Assembly (NCBI RefSeq): GCF_014873495.1 | Contig: NZ_JADBGF010000001.1 | Location: forward strand, 10,250,408 to 10,314,407 | Length of the DNA: 64,000 nucleotides | DNA from: Streptomyces stelliscabiei | Lineage (GTDB): Bacteria > Actinomycetota > Actinomycetes > Streptomycetales > Streptomycetaceae | Direction of reading: 5' to 3' | Shown here: positions 8,696 to 18,696 of the stretch, piece by piece | Position numbering within the stretch: the stretch's first letter is position 1 | How the letters are laid out: each line of letters opens with the position of its first letter | Notes under the pieces: model-generated | Told to the model about the DNA's origin: nothing | The model's database searches: none | Seen by the model: the letters and a program-made list of their open reading frames with translations, nothing else | Position numbers and translations under genes: made by a program

Positions 8696-9634
8696 GTGGC
8701 TTCCGTGGCATCCCGAACAGGCTGTGTCGAGCTCGGACACGGCTGTTACGCCTGGATCGCGGACACTGTCGGATGGGGCATGAGCAACGCCGGGCTGATC
8801 ACCGGCGGGGGCGAGTCACTGCTCGTCGACACCCTCTACGACCTGCGGCTGACCAAGAACATGCTCGACGCGCTGACGCCACTGACCGCCACCGCGCCGA
8901 TCGCCACCGTGGTCAACACCCACGGCAACGGCGACCACTGGTTCGGCAACCAGCTCGTGGTCCACGCCGAGATCATCGCGGCCCGCGGGTCCGTGGCCGA
9001 CATGCGTCAGGTGGGTCCGGCCGAGATGCTGGCACTGACCGGCATGGACAGCCCCGCCGGACACTTCGCGCGACGGATCTTCGGCCGCTTCGACTACACC
9101 GGCATCGAACCCGCCCTCCCGAACCGGATCTTCGACGGCGAGACAGTCCTGGACATCGGCGGCACCGAGGTCCGCCTCATCGACGTGGGACCCGCGCACA
9201 GCGCCAGCGACACGATCGTGCACGTGCCGCAGGCCCGGACCGTCTACACCGGCGACATCGTCTTCGCCGGAGCAGCGCCGATCGTCTGGCACGGCCCCTT
9301 CGCCCACTGGCTCGCTGCCTGCGACCTGCTGCTGGGCCTCGACGCGGACACCGTCGTGCCCGGCCACGGCCCCGTCACCACCAAACAGGCGGTCCGTGAG
9401 ATCCGCGACTACCTGGAATACGTCCATGAGCAGGCCACCGCCCGGTTCACCGCCGGTATGCCGGTCATGGACGCGGCCTGCGACATCCGCCTCGGCCGCT
9501 TCGCGGACCTGCACGAGAGTGAACGCCTGGCCGTCAACGTGCACACCGTCTACCGGGAGCTCGACCCCAGCCTGCCCCCGCTCGACGGCCCCGGGCTGTT
9601 CGGCTGCATGGCCGAACTCTGCCCCCGCCTCTGA
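8696..9634 (+). CDS. metallo-beta-lactamase-fold hydrolase
   Basis: 312-aa MBL-fold metallohydrolase. The dinuclear metal site is seen as NTHGNGDHWFGN (the HxHxDH motif with Asn in the third position), VGPAHSASD for the next His, the TGDIVF Asp, and VPGHGPV for the last His. It is probably cytoplasmic, because no signal peptide is visible. The GTG start has AGGAGG at five bases. As the first gene of an operon with an exporter/importer, a fumarylacetoacetate-hydrolase homologue and a 3-oxoacid CoA-transferase, it may cleave an ester, thioester or lactone of the same substrate. The substrate itself is unknown. Confidence 0.85.
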   Translation: MASVASRTGCVELGHGCYAWIADTVGWGMSNAGLITGGGESLLVDTLYDLRLTKNMLDALTPLTATAPIATVVNTHGNGDHWFGNQLVVHAEIIAARGSVADMRQVGPAEMLALTGMDSPAGHFARRIFGRFDYTGIEPALPNRIFDGETVLDIGGTEVRLIDVGPAHSASDTIVHVPQARTVYTGDIVFAGAAPIVWHGPFAHWLAACDLLLGLDADTVVPGHGPVTTKQAVREIRDYLEYVHEQATARFTAGMPVMDAACDIRLGRFADLHESERLAVNVHTVYRELDPSLPPLDGPGLFGCMAELCPRL

Positions 9635-9736
9635 CGACGCCCCACCCTCCGCCGACCGGCGCACCGCCCCTTCCGGTGCGTACTCCTCGCCGTCCCCTCG
9701 GGCCATACGTCCCGCCAAACCCTGCAAGGAGGAGAC

Positions 9737-11338
9737 ATGGTCTCCGCCCCCTCCTACGACCCATCCGCCGCCCCGTCGCCAGATGCCACACCGGCCCCTA
9801 CGGCACGCCACACCCGCACGATCATCGCCGGCTGTCTGGCCGTCTGCCTGGCCCAGATCGGACTGGTCCTGCCCGCCGCGATCAACGGCGTCATGCAGCG
9901 CACCCTCCACGCGTCCGGCGGAGAACTGACCTGGATCAGTGACGCCTTCCTGGTGCCCGCCGCCGTCCTCGCGCTGACCTTCGGCGTCGTGGGCGACCTG
10001 TACGGCCGCAAGACACTGGTGGTGGGCGCGGCACTGGTGTCCGCCGTCGGCTACCTGGTGTCCGCCACCTCGGACTCGGCAGCCCAGCTGATCACCGGTC
10101 AGGCGATCTCCGGCATCGGAGCCGCCGCGCTCTTCCCCGCCTCCCTGTCCATGATCACCGCGGTCACGACCACCCCGGCCGCACGGGCCAAGGGGCTGGC
10201 CTCCTGGACCACGGCCCTGTCGCTCGGCGCCTTCCTCGCCCCCCTGATGTCCGGCGGGATCGTCGAACACGCTTCCTTCCAGTGGGCGTTCGGCGTGACC
10301 GGCGTGCTCGCCGTGATCACCGCGTTGGGTGCCTGGCTGCTGGCCACAGAGTCCAGTGCCCCCGAGGGCCGCTCGCTCGACTGGCCGGGCCAGATCGCCA
10401 TTGCCGTGGCCATGCTCGCCCTCCTGTACGGCATCATCCAGGGCCCCTCCGGCGGCTGGAGCTCGACACCCGTCGTCGCGTCCTTCGTCGCCTTCGCCGT
10501 GTTCATCGTCGCGTTCGTGCTGGTGGAGAGCCGCAGCGCGGCCCCGATGCTGCGCCTGGAGCTGTTCCGCATCCCGGCCTTCGCCGCGTCGGCCGCGATG
10601 GCGGTGATCGGCATGTTCGGCTTCCTCGGCGGCGCGTACGACCTGAGCATCCGCCTCGGCGTCATCCAGCACCAGAGCCCCTTCCAGGCCGCAGTGCCCT
10701 TCCTGATCATCCAGGGCGTCACCCCGCTCATCTGGCCGCTGCTGGTCCGCCTGCTGCACCGCGTCGGCCCCGGCCCCATGCTCGTCACCGGGTTCGTCTC
10801 ACTGGCTGGAGCCCAACTGTGGCTGCGGGCGGTGCCGGTCCACGAAAGCGGCCTGATCCCCCTGCTCGGGCCGCTGGTGCTCAACGGTGTCGGCTTCGGT
10901 CTGGTCGTCGCCGCCCTCACCGCCGCGGCCGTGAACGTCGTACCGCCCAAGCTGACCGGCATGGCGGGCGCCACCACCAGCCTGGTCCGCGACCTCGGCC
11001 AGACCCTCGGCCCCGCCATCGTCGGCGCCGTCGCCCTCGGCATGGCCGCACGTCAAATCACCGGCAGCCTTGCCGACGCGGGCCTGACCCCCAAGGAGCA
11101 CGGCATCGCCTCCACCGTCCTGCACGAGGGCGGCCCGCTCGCGCTGCACACCGCCGACCTCGGCCCCCTCAGCGCCAAGCTCGCTCCGTACACCACGGAG
11201 GCACTTGCCCGCGGCTACAACAACGGACTGATCCTCACCGCCGTCGCCTGTCTGGCCGCCGCCGTGATCGCCGCCGTCTTCGTCGGCTTCCGGCCCAGCG
11301 GCACGCGGCCGGCCGAGGCGGAAGGGAGCGCGGCATGA
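9737..11338 (+). CDS. MFS transporter, DHA2-type (14 TM)
   Basis: 533-aa major facilitator with about 14 hydrophobic segments. The loop 2-3 signature appears as GDLYGRKTLVV, and motif C-like SGIGAAALFPAS follows. The length and the extra central helices place it in the DHA2 drug:H+ antiporter branch. Within this operon it may move the catabolic substrate or export a toxic intermediate. It has a strong AAGGAGG ribosome site and its stop overlaps the next start (ATGA), so it is translated together with the FAH-family gene. Confidence 0.9.
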   Translation: MVSAPSYDPSAAPSPDATPAPTARHTRTIIAGCLAVCLAQIGLVLPAAINGVMQRTLHASGGELTWISDAFLVPAAVLALTFGVVGDLYGRKTLVVGAALVSAVGYLVSATSDSAAQLITGQAISGIGAAALFPASLSMITAVTTTPAARAKGLASWTTALSLGAFLAPLMSGGIVEHASFQWAFGVTGVLAVITALGAWLLATESSAPEGRSLDWPGQIAIAVAMLALLYGIIQGPSGGWSSTPVVASFVAFAVFIVAFVLVESRSAAPMLRLELFRIPAFAASAAMAVIGMFGFLGGAYDLSIRLGVIQHQSPFQAAVPFLIIQGVTPLIWPLLVRLLHRVGPGPMLVTGFVSLAGAQLWLRAVPVHESGLIPLLGPLVLNGVGFGLVVAALTAAAVNVVPPKLTGMAGATTSLVRDLGQTLGPAIVGAVALGMAARQITGSLADAGLTPKEHGIASTVLHEGGPLALHTADLGPLSAKLAPYTTEALARGYNNGLILTAVACLAAAVIAAVFVGFRPSGTRPAEAEGSAA

Positions 11339-12279
11339 GGTTCGCGACCTTCGTCCACGACGGGAAACGGCAGCCGGGGACCGTCGCCGGCAACCAGGTC
11401 CACCCGTTCGAACACCCCGTCGAACTATTGGATCTGGTCATGGAGGGCGAGCAGTCCCTGCGCGGGGCGGGCGAACGCGCCCTCACCGGCTCCCTGCCGC
11501 TGCCCCTGGCCGACGTACGGCTGCTGCCACCGCTGCGACCGCCGACCGTCCGCGACTACATGACCTTCGAGAGCCATGTCGCGGGCATCGCCCAGGGATA
11601 CGGCGACACCGTCCCCGACGAGTGGTACGAAGCCCCCGCGTTCTACTTCACCAACCCGTACTCGATGATCGGCGCCCACGACGACGTGCCGGTACCGCCG
11701 GGTTGCGTACGATTCGACTTCGAACTCGAAGTGGCCGCCGTCATCGGCAAGCCCGGCCGGGACCTGACCCCCGAGCAGGCACGCGGGCACATCCTCGGCT
11801 ACACGATCCTCAACGACTGGTCCGCCCGCGACCTGCAAGGCCGCGAGATGAAGGTCAAACTCGGCCCGGCCAAGGGCAAGGACACCGCCACCACCCTCGG
11901 CCCCTGGCTCGTCACCGCCGACGAACTCGAACCCCACCGCAACCCGGAAGGCTTCCTCGACCTCGCCCTGACCGTCCAGGTCAACGGCGAGACCGTCGGC
12001 CAGGACCGACTGGCCAACATGGCCTGGACATTCGAGGAGATGGCGGCGTACGCCTCCCGCGGCACCTGGATCCGCCCCGGCGACGTCCTGGGCTCCGGAA
12101 CCTGCGGCAACGGCGGCTGCCTGGCCGAACCCTGGGGCCGCAACGGAACCTTCGAACCCCCGCCGCTGGCCCCCGGCGACATCGTCACCATGACCGTCGA
12201 GGGCATCGGCACCATCAGCAACACCGTCGTTGAGGGCGTCGCCCCGGTGCCTCTGCCACCTGCCCGCCGCAGCCGATGA
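11335..12279 (+). CDS. fumarylacetoacetate hydrolase family protein
   Basis: 314-aa enzyme of the FAH family, which hydrolyses carbon-carbon bonds of acylpyruvate-like diketo acids. The metal-ligand acidic residues are visible in FDFELEVAAVIG and in TILNDWSARDLQ, with the C-terminal GDVLGSGTCGNGG loop. If the product is acetoacetate, as in tyrosine/homogentisate breakdown, the next two genes would activate it to acetoacetyl-CoA. That link is inferred from gene order. Start ATG overlaps the MFS stop. Confidence 0.9.
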   Translation: MRFATFVHDGKRQPGTVAGNQVHPFEHPVELLDLVMEGEQSLRGAGERALTGSLPLPLADVRLLPPLRPPTVRDYMTFESHVAGIAQGYGDTVPDEWYEAPAFYFTNPYSMIGAHDDVPVPPGCVRFDFELEVAAVIGKPGRDLTPEQARGHILGYTILNDWSARDLQGREMKVKLGPAKGKDTATTLGPWLVTADELEPHRNPEGFLDLALTVQVNGETVGQDRLANMAWTFEEMAAYASRGTWIRPGDVLGSGTCGNGGCLAEPWGRNGTFEPPPLAPGDIVTMTVEGIGTISNTVVEGVAPVPLPPARRSR

Positions 12280-12344
12280 CCACCGTGCGCTGAGCTCTGG
12301 CACCACCCCGGTGCCGGACACCCCGTCCGGCACCGGAGAAAGGC

Positions 12345-13117
12345 ATGAACAACGTGGACAAAGTCATGGCCTCGGCCGCCGACGCGGTCGTCGACATACC
12401 GGAAGAGGCGTCGCTGGCGGTGGGCGGCTTCGGGCTGTGCGGCATACCCACCGTGCTCATCGGCGCTCTGCACGCCCAGGGCGCCGGCGGCCTGAGCGTG
12501 GTCTCCAACAACTGCGGCGTGGACGGCCAGGGCCTCGGCATCCTGCTGGCGGCCGGCCGCATCGTCCGAGTGACCGGCTCCTACGTCGGCGAGAACAAGG
12601 AGTTCGCCCGCCAGTACCTCGCCGGTGAACTGGAAGTGGAACTCACCCCGCAGGGCACCCTCGCCGAACGGCTGCGCGCCGGCGGCACCGGCATCCCCGC
12701 CTTCTACACCCCGGCCGGGGTCGGCACCCAGGTCGCCGACGGCGGACTGCCCTGGCGCTACGGCCCCGACGGCAGCGTCTCCGTCGCCTCCCCGCCCAAG
12801 GAGACACGGGAGTTCCGCGGCCGGACGTACGTCCTGGAGGAGGCCATCACCGCCGACTTTGCCCTCGTACGGGCCGCCCGCGGTGACCGCCACGGTAACC
12901 TCGTCCTCCACCACAGCGCCTCCAACTTCAACCCCCTCGCGGCCATGGCCGAACGGACCACCATCGCCGAGGTCGAGGAGCTCGTCGAACCCGGCGCCAT
13001 CGACCCCGACGCCGTCCACCTGCCCGGCATCTACGTCGACCGGATCGTGGGCCCGTCCCCGCCGACGACAAAGGCATCGAGAAGCGCACCGTGCGCGAGC
13101 GTGAGGAGCGGTACTGA
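12345..13117 (+). CDS. 3-oxoacid CoA-transferase subunit A, frameshifted near its end
   Basis: Subunit A of a succinyl-CoA:3-ketoacid CoA-transferase-type enzyme (GGFGLCGIPTVLIGAL, SNNCGVDGQGLGILL). It reads normally to YVDRIVG (about residue 235). The expected ending, PVPADDKGIEKRTVREREER with a TGA at 13115-13117, is present but in the +1 frame. One C appears to be missing in the GGGCCCGTCCCC run at about 13047-13057. As written, the protein would instead run out of frame to 13451, overlapping subunit B. This is either a real one-base deletion or a sequencing slip. The intended stop overlaps the subunit B start (TGATG), so the pair was coupled. Confidence 0.85.
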
Positions 13118-13767
13118 TGGCCTGGACCCGCGACGAAATGGCGGCCCGCGCCGCACGCGAACTGCCCGACGGCTCCTACGTCAACCTGGGCATCGGACTG
13201 CCCACCCTCATCCCGGGCCACCTCCCGCCCGACGTCCACGTGGTGCTGCACTCGGAGAACGGCATCCTGGGCACCGGCCCCTATCCGGCGGAGGACGAGG
13301 TCGACCCCGACCTGATCAACGCGGGCAAGGAGACCGTCACCGTCCGGCCCGGCGCCTCCTTCTTCGACTCGGCGCTATCCTTCGGGATGATCCGCGGCGG
13401 CCGCATCGATGTGGCCGTGCTGGGCGGCATGCAGGTTTCCGCGGCCGGTGACCTCGCCAACTGGACCGTACCCGGCAAGACGATCAAGGGTATGGGCGGT
13501 GCCATGGACCTGGTGCAGGGCGCCCGCAAGGTCATCGTCCTCATGGAGCACACCGCCAAGGACGGCTCCCCGAAGATCGTCGACGAGTGCACCCTCCCGC
13601 TGACCGGGCGCGCCTGCGTCCACCGCGTCATCACCGACCTCGCCGTCCTCGACATCACGGCCGACGGCCTGTCCCTGGTAGAACTCGCCCCTGAAGTGTC
13701 CCTCTCGGACGTTCGCGAGCGCACCGAACCGGAGGTGGGAATGGCACTCTCCGTCCCCCACGGCTGA
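13117..13767 (+). CDS. 3-oxoacid CoA-transferase subunit B
   Basis: 216-aa beta subunit that carries the catalytic glutamate forming the glutamyl-CoA thioester, seen in VVLHSENGILG. Other family blocks are YVNLGIGLPTLIP and GKTIKGMGGAMDLV. With subunit A it would transfer CoA from succinyl-CoA to acetoacetate or another 3-oxo acid. It is the last intact gene of the operon that starts at 8696. Confidence 0.93.
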   Translation: MAWTRDEMAARAARELPDGSYVNLGIGLPTLIPGHLPPDVHVVLHSENGILGTGPYPAEDEVDPDLINAGKETVTVRPGASFFDSALSFGMIRGGRIDVAVLGGMQVSAAGDLANWTVPGKTIKGMGGAMDLVQGARKVIVLMEHTAKDGSPKIVDECTLPLTGRACVHRVITDLAVLDITADGLSLVELAPEVSLSDVRERTEPEVGMALSVPHG

Positions 13768-13963
13768 CTCCGCCACCAGGAAGAACCTCCGAATGTGTCC
13801 TGTCCTCACCCGACCCCTTCAGCAGGCAGCGGCTCACCGGGGCCGACTGGCGCCGCTTCCTCCATATACCGGAGGGACCGCGGCCGTCGGCGGACTGATG
13901 TGTACTGGGACCACGAAGGCCCTCCCGGATCGGCAGGATTGATCACGACATCACACAGGCCCT

Positions 13964-14419
13964 AGTGAGATCGTCGCCGCCAGCGGACTGTCCACCGGGG
14001 CGGTCTACAGCTACTTCCCCAGCAAGAACAACCTGGTGGCGGCCGTCTGCGAGAACGCCGTGGACAACCTCATCGACCTCGCCAGCATCCGCGACGCGGC
14101 CGAACTGCTCGACCGGGTCCGCGCCCGCCACGGCGACCACGCCCGGCTGATGGCGCAGGTCTGGGCCGAAGCCGCCGTCTCTCCCGACCTCGCCGCCCAG
14201 ATCCGGGCGCAACTGGCCAAGGACCAGGAGAAGGTCGCCGGGCTCATCCGCCAGGACCGCTACGCCCGAGGCCTGCCCGACTCGCCGGACTGCTCCGGCG
14301 TGGCCGGCGCACTGCTCGCCATGCTCACGGGATATTCGCAGCGCCTGGCCATCGGCCAGGACTTCGACACCCCCGCCTTCCGACAGACCCTCCAAACCCT
14401 CCTCGGCGACGCGACCTGA
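13964..14419 (+). pseudogene. TetR-family regulator missing its N-terminus
   Basis: Starts inside the recognition part of the DNA-binding domain (EIVAASGLSTGAVYSYFPSK) and continues through a normal ligand-binding domain to a stop. The first 30 or so residues are absent, and no start codon or ribosome site fits. Just upstream, 13790-13895 encodes a short unrelated tail (DPFSRQRLTGADWRRFLHIP...) ending in TGA, so two gene ends appear to have been joined by deletion. Confidence 0.75.
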
Positions 14420-14583
14420 AAGAACAGATCCACGCAGACAGAGCCGCCTCGCGTCGAAACGTCTTTCGGCAGCGGCACACGGCAGGCGGCCCACCGCCGA
14501 CGACGCCGGGCCAAACCCCAGCATGCGCTTTGAATTCGACGCCCGTTGCCGCAGTCCTGTCTGTGGGAACGGGTATGCCACGT

Positions 14584-15624
<1,041 letters not shown>

Positions 15625-15706
15625 GGTGACTGTCTGACTCTCCCAGGAAGAACGCAGGTCGCGAAGGGCACCGGGACGGTGGCCTGATGCAGCCCTTGCA
15701 CGGGTA

Positions 15707-15764
15707 TTGACATGCCGCTCAAGGCGGACGTAACTTCCCTGCCACAAGGAAGTAACGCGCGTTA
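15707..15764 (+). promoter_or_regulatory. lacI promoter and palindromic operator
   Basis: TTGACA (15707-15712), 18 bp, TAACTT (15731-15736). Downstream is the perfect 12-bp palindrome TAACGCGCGTTA (15753-15764), followed by a second half-site-like TTAAAGCGCGTAA. The central CG and length are typical of LacI-family operators, suggesting autoregulation and possibly control of the divergent kinase. Confidence 0.6.
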
Positions 15765-15821
15765 TTAAAGCGCGTAACCGGAGACGGTGTCTCGCCTCCG
15801 GCCGGCCGAAAGGGACTGGAA

Positions 15822-16844
15822 GTGGCCACGAACAAGACGCATCGCGTGACCATGAGCGATGTGGCGCTCCACGCGGGTGTCTCGCGGACCACCGTCTCCT
15901 TCGTCCTCAACGACAAGCCCGGCGCCGCCATCCCCGAGGAGACCCGTCGGCGGATCCTGGCGGCGATCGACGAGCTCGGCTACCGGCCCAACGCCGGGGC
16001 GCGGGCGCTGGCCGCGAACCGCAGCGGGTGGTTCGGGCTGATCACCGAGATCGTGACCGGCCCGTTCGCGGGGGAGGTGATCACGGGCGCGCAGAGCCGC
16101 GCCTGGGGTGACCGGAGGTTCCTGCTGATTGCGGCGAGCGAGGGCGACCCCGCCCAGGAGGCCGCCGCGCTCGACCAGATGCTGGAACACCGCGTGGAAG
16201 GACTCCTGTACGCCACGACCTGGCACCGCGCCGTCACGCTCCCCAAGGCCGCCCGCGAGGTGCCGACGGTGCTCGTCAACTGCTACGACGCGGAAGGTGA
16301 GTTGCCGTGCATCCTGCCCGACGAGGTGTCGGGCGGATACAAGGCGACCCGCCGGCTCCTGGACGCCGGTCACACCCGCATCGGGTTCATCAACCTCGAC
16401 CCGGCGATCCCGGCCGCCATCGGCAGGCGCGAAGGATACGAACGTGCCCTGCGCGAGGCCGGGATCACCCCCGACCCCTCCCTCGTTCTCCCCGGCTGGG
16501 CGACCGCCGACAGCGCCTATACCGCCGCCTGCGAACTGCTGGACCGCCCGCCCGGCGACCGGCCGACCGCGCTGTTCTGCGGAAACGACCGGATGGCGAT
16601 GGGTGCGTACGACGCGATCAAGGAACGTGGGCTGCACATCCCGCACGACGTGGCCGTGGTGGGGTTCGACAACCAGGAACTCATCGCCGCCTATCTGCGG
16701 CCGAAGCTGACGACGCTCGCCCTGCCCTTCGAGGCCATGGGCACCAAGGGCATCGACATGCTCGCCGCTCTCGCAGCGGGGCAGCCGCTCGACACCCATC
16801 AGGTGACGATCGACTGCCCGCTGCTCGAACGCTCGTCGGTCTGA
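15822..16844 (+). CDS. LacI-family transcriptional regulator of the fructan locus
   Basis: 340-aa LacI/GalR protein. The N-terminal headpiece helix-turn-helix VTMSDVALHAGVSRTTVSFV and the hinge helix YRPNAGARALAANR precede a periplasmic-binding-protein-like effector domain (for example FCGNDRMAMGAYDAIKERG). It starts at GTG behind AAAGGGA. It sits between the PfkB kinase and the transporter/GH32 operon, so its effector is likely fructose or a fructose phosphate. The effector cannot be read from the sequence. Confidence 0.92.
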   Translation: MATNKTHRVTMSDVALHAGVSRTTVSFVLNDKPGAAIPEETRRRILAAIDELGYRPNAGARALAANRSGWFGLITEIVTGPFAGEVITGAQSRAWGDRRFLLIAASEGDPAQEAAALDQMLEHRVEGLLYATTWHRAVTLPKAAREVPTVLVNCYDAEGELPCILPDEVSGGYKATRRLLDAGHTRIGFINLDPAIPAAIGRREGYERALREAGITPDPSLVLPGWATADSAYTAACELLDRPPGDRPTALFCGNDRMAMGAYDAIKERGLHIPHDVAVVGFDNQELIAAYLRPKLTTLALPFEAMGTKGIDMLAALAAGQPLDTHQVTIDCPLLERSSV

Positions 16845-16918
16845 CCGCTAATCAGTCCGCCGAGGAATCCCATCCCGTCTTCGCCCTGTGTGTTGAAGAG
16901 AGGAAAAGAGTCTCCATT

Positions 16919-18601
16919 ATGGCACCCTCCCGCATACCTTCACGGCGGCCCCGAGCCGTCCTGAGAGCGGTCACCGCGACCGCCGCCGCGGCCCTGGTCC
17001 TGTCCGCCTGTACGGGTGGCTCGGGCTCATCCGGCGCCGGTGACACCTCCGGCAACCAGCTGCTCACCATCCCGCGCGAGGATCTGGCGACGTTCACGCG
17101 CAACTTCAACCCGCTCTCCCCGCAGGCCGCCCCCATGACCCTCCAGGCGGTCTACGAGCCGCTGGCGGTGCACAGCATGGCGGACGCCAAGGACACACCG
17201 TGGCTGGCCACCAGGTGGGAGCAGGCCAAGGACGGCAAGTCCCTCACCTTCACGCTGCGCGACGGCGTCAAGTGGTCGGACGGCAAGCCGCTCACCGCCG
17301 ACGACGTCGTCTACACCTTCGAGCTCCAGAAGAAGGTGCTCGGCGGCTTCGACTACCTCGACAAGGTCGCCGCGGTCGACGCCCACACGGTGAAGTTCTC
17401 CTTCAACAAGGCGTTCTCGACCGCCTTCTACGAGATCAGCGGCCACTACATCCTGCCGAAGCACATCTGGTCCAAGGTGAAGGACCCGGCGAAGTTCACC
17501 AACCCGGACCCGGTCGGCACCGGCCCGTACACCAAGATCGAGAAGTTCCAGAGCCAGTCGTACGAGCTGCGTAAGAACCCCGACTACTGGCAGCCCGCGA
17601 AGCAGCAGATCGCCGGCATCCAGATGCTCGCCTTCTCCGGCAACGACAGCGCCAACATCGCCTTCACCAACGGCGAGGTGGACTGGACGCAGTCGTTCAT
17701 CCCGGACATCGAGAAGTCCTTCGTCGCCAAGGACAAGAAGCACAACCACTACTGGTTCCCGGCCACCGGTGCCATGATCAACTGGCAGTTGAACACCACC
17801 AAGGCGCCGTTCAACGACCCGGCCGTGCGCAAGGCGCTCAGCATGGCCGTCGACCGTGACCAGATCACCAAGGTCGCGATGAACGGCTACGCCGAACCCG
17901 CCGACTGCACGGGCCTGGCCCACACCTACGACAAGTGGCGTGACACGTCGCTGGCCGCCTCCTGCACCTGGACGAAGTACGACACCGACGCGGCGGCCAA
18001 GGCCCTCGACGCGGCCGGCTACAAGGAGAGCGGCGGCAAGCGGAAGCTGAAGAACGGCAAGAACTTCACCCTCGACATCTCCGTCGGCTCGGCCTCCTCC
18101 GACTGGATCTCGGTCGCCAACATCATCAAGCAGGACCTGGCGAAGGTCGGCATCACCGCCACCGTGAAGACGCCCGACTGGTCGGCGGTCTCGTCGTCGT
18201 ACAACACCGGCACGTTCGACACCGGCATCGTGTGGAGCAACAACGGCGCCACCCCGTACGAGTACTTCCGCGGCGTAATGTCGACCAAGATGGTGCAGCC
18301 GGTCGGCAAGCAGGCCACGGAGAACTACCACCGCTTCGGCGACAAGAAGGCCGACAAGCTCATCGACGCCTTCGCCGCCGCCACGGACGAGAAGACGCAA
18401 GCCGAGCAGATGAACGGTCTGCAGGCGCTGTACAACAAGGACGCGCCCGTCGTCCCGCTCTTCACCGGCCCCGAGTGGGGCGCGTACACGGACGCCCGCT
18501 TCACCGGCTGGCCCACCGAAGAAAACCCGTACGCCACCCTCGGCAACCGCAACGGCAGCACGGTCCTCGTGCTCACGTCGCTGAAGCCCGTCAAGAGCTG
18601 A
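16919..18601 (+). CDS. ABC transporter substrate-binding lipoprotein, family 5 type
   Basis: 560-aa lipoprotein of the peptide/nickel/oligosaccharide (SBP_bac_5) class. The lipobox is LVLSAC at about residues 26-31. Family blocks include LRDGVKWSDGKPLTADDVVYTF and GTGPYTKIEKF. The ATG follows GAAGAGAGG. Family 5 proteins bind peptides but also cello-, xylo- and other oligosaccharides. With three GH32 enzymes in the same run, a fructo-oligosaccharide is the likely ligand here (inference). It is the first gene of a complete transporter operon. Confidence 0.9.
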   Translation: MAPSRIPSRRPRAVLRAVTATAAAALVLSACTGGSGSSGAGDTSGNQLLTIPREDLATFTRNFNPLSPQAAPMTLQAVYEPLAVHSMADAKDTPWLATRWEQAKDGKSLTFTLRDGVKWSDGKPLTADDVVYTFELQKKVLGGFDYLDKVAAVDAHTVKFSFNKAFSTAFYEISGHYILPKHIWSKVKDPAKFTNPDPVGTGPYTKIEKFQSQSYELRKNPDYWQPAKQQIAGIQMLAFSGNDSANIAFTNGEVDWTQSFIPDIEKSFVAKDKKHNHYWFPATGAMINWQLNTTKAPFNDPAVRKALSMAVDRDQITKVAMNGYAEPADCTGLAHTYDKWRDTSLAASCTWTKYDTDAAAKALDAAGYKESGGKRKLKNGKNFTLDISVGSASSDWISVANIIKQDLAKVGITATVKTPDWSAVSSSYNTGTFDTGIVWSNNGATPYEYFRGVMSTKMVQPVGKQATENYHRFGDKKADKLIDAFAAATDEKTQAEQMNGLQALYNKDAPVVPLFTGPEWGAYTDARFTGWPTEENPYATLGNRNGSTVLVLTSLKPVKS

Positions 18602-18696
18602 CGCCGCCCGCGGACCGGCGGCCGCCCTCCTCCCCGGACGGCCGCCCCCGCGCACCGCCACACACGTTCACCCCCCACCGACAGGGAGCACGACCC

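Noticed and set aside
8816..10759. 647-aa minus-strand open frame opposite the MBL and MFS genes
   Set aside because: Shadow of well-defined genes, repetitive Gln/Gly/Asp/His composition, no family resemblance.
12345..13451. 368-aa version of the CoA-transferase A subunit
   Set aside because: The last 130 codons are out-of-frame text overlapping subunit B. The family ending is found in the +1 frame instead.
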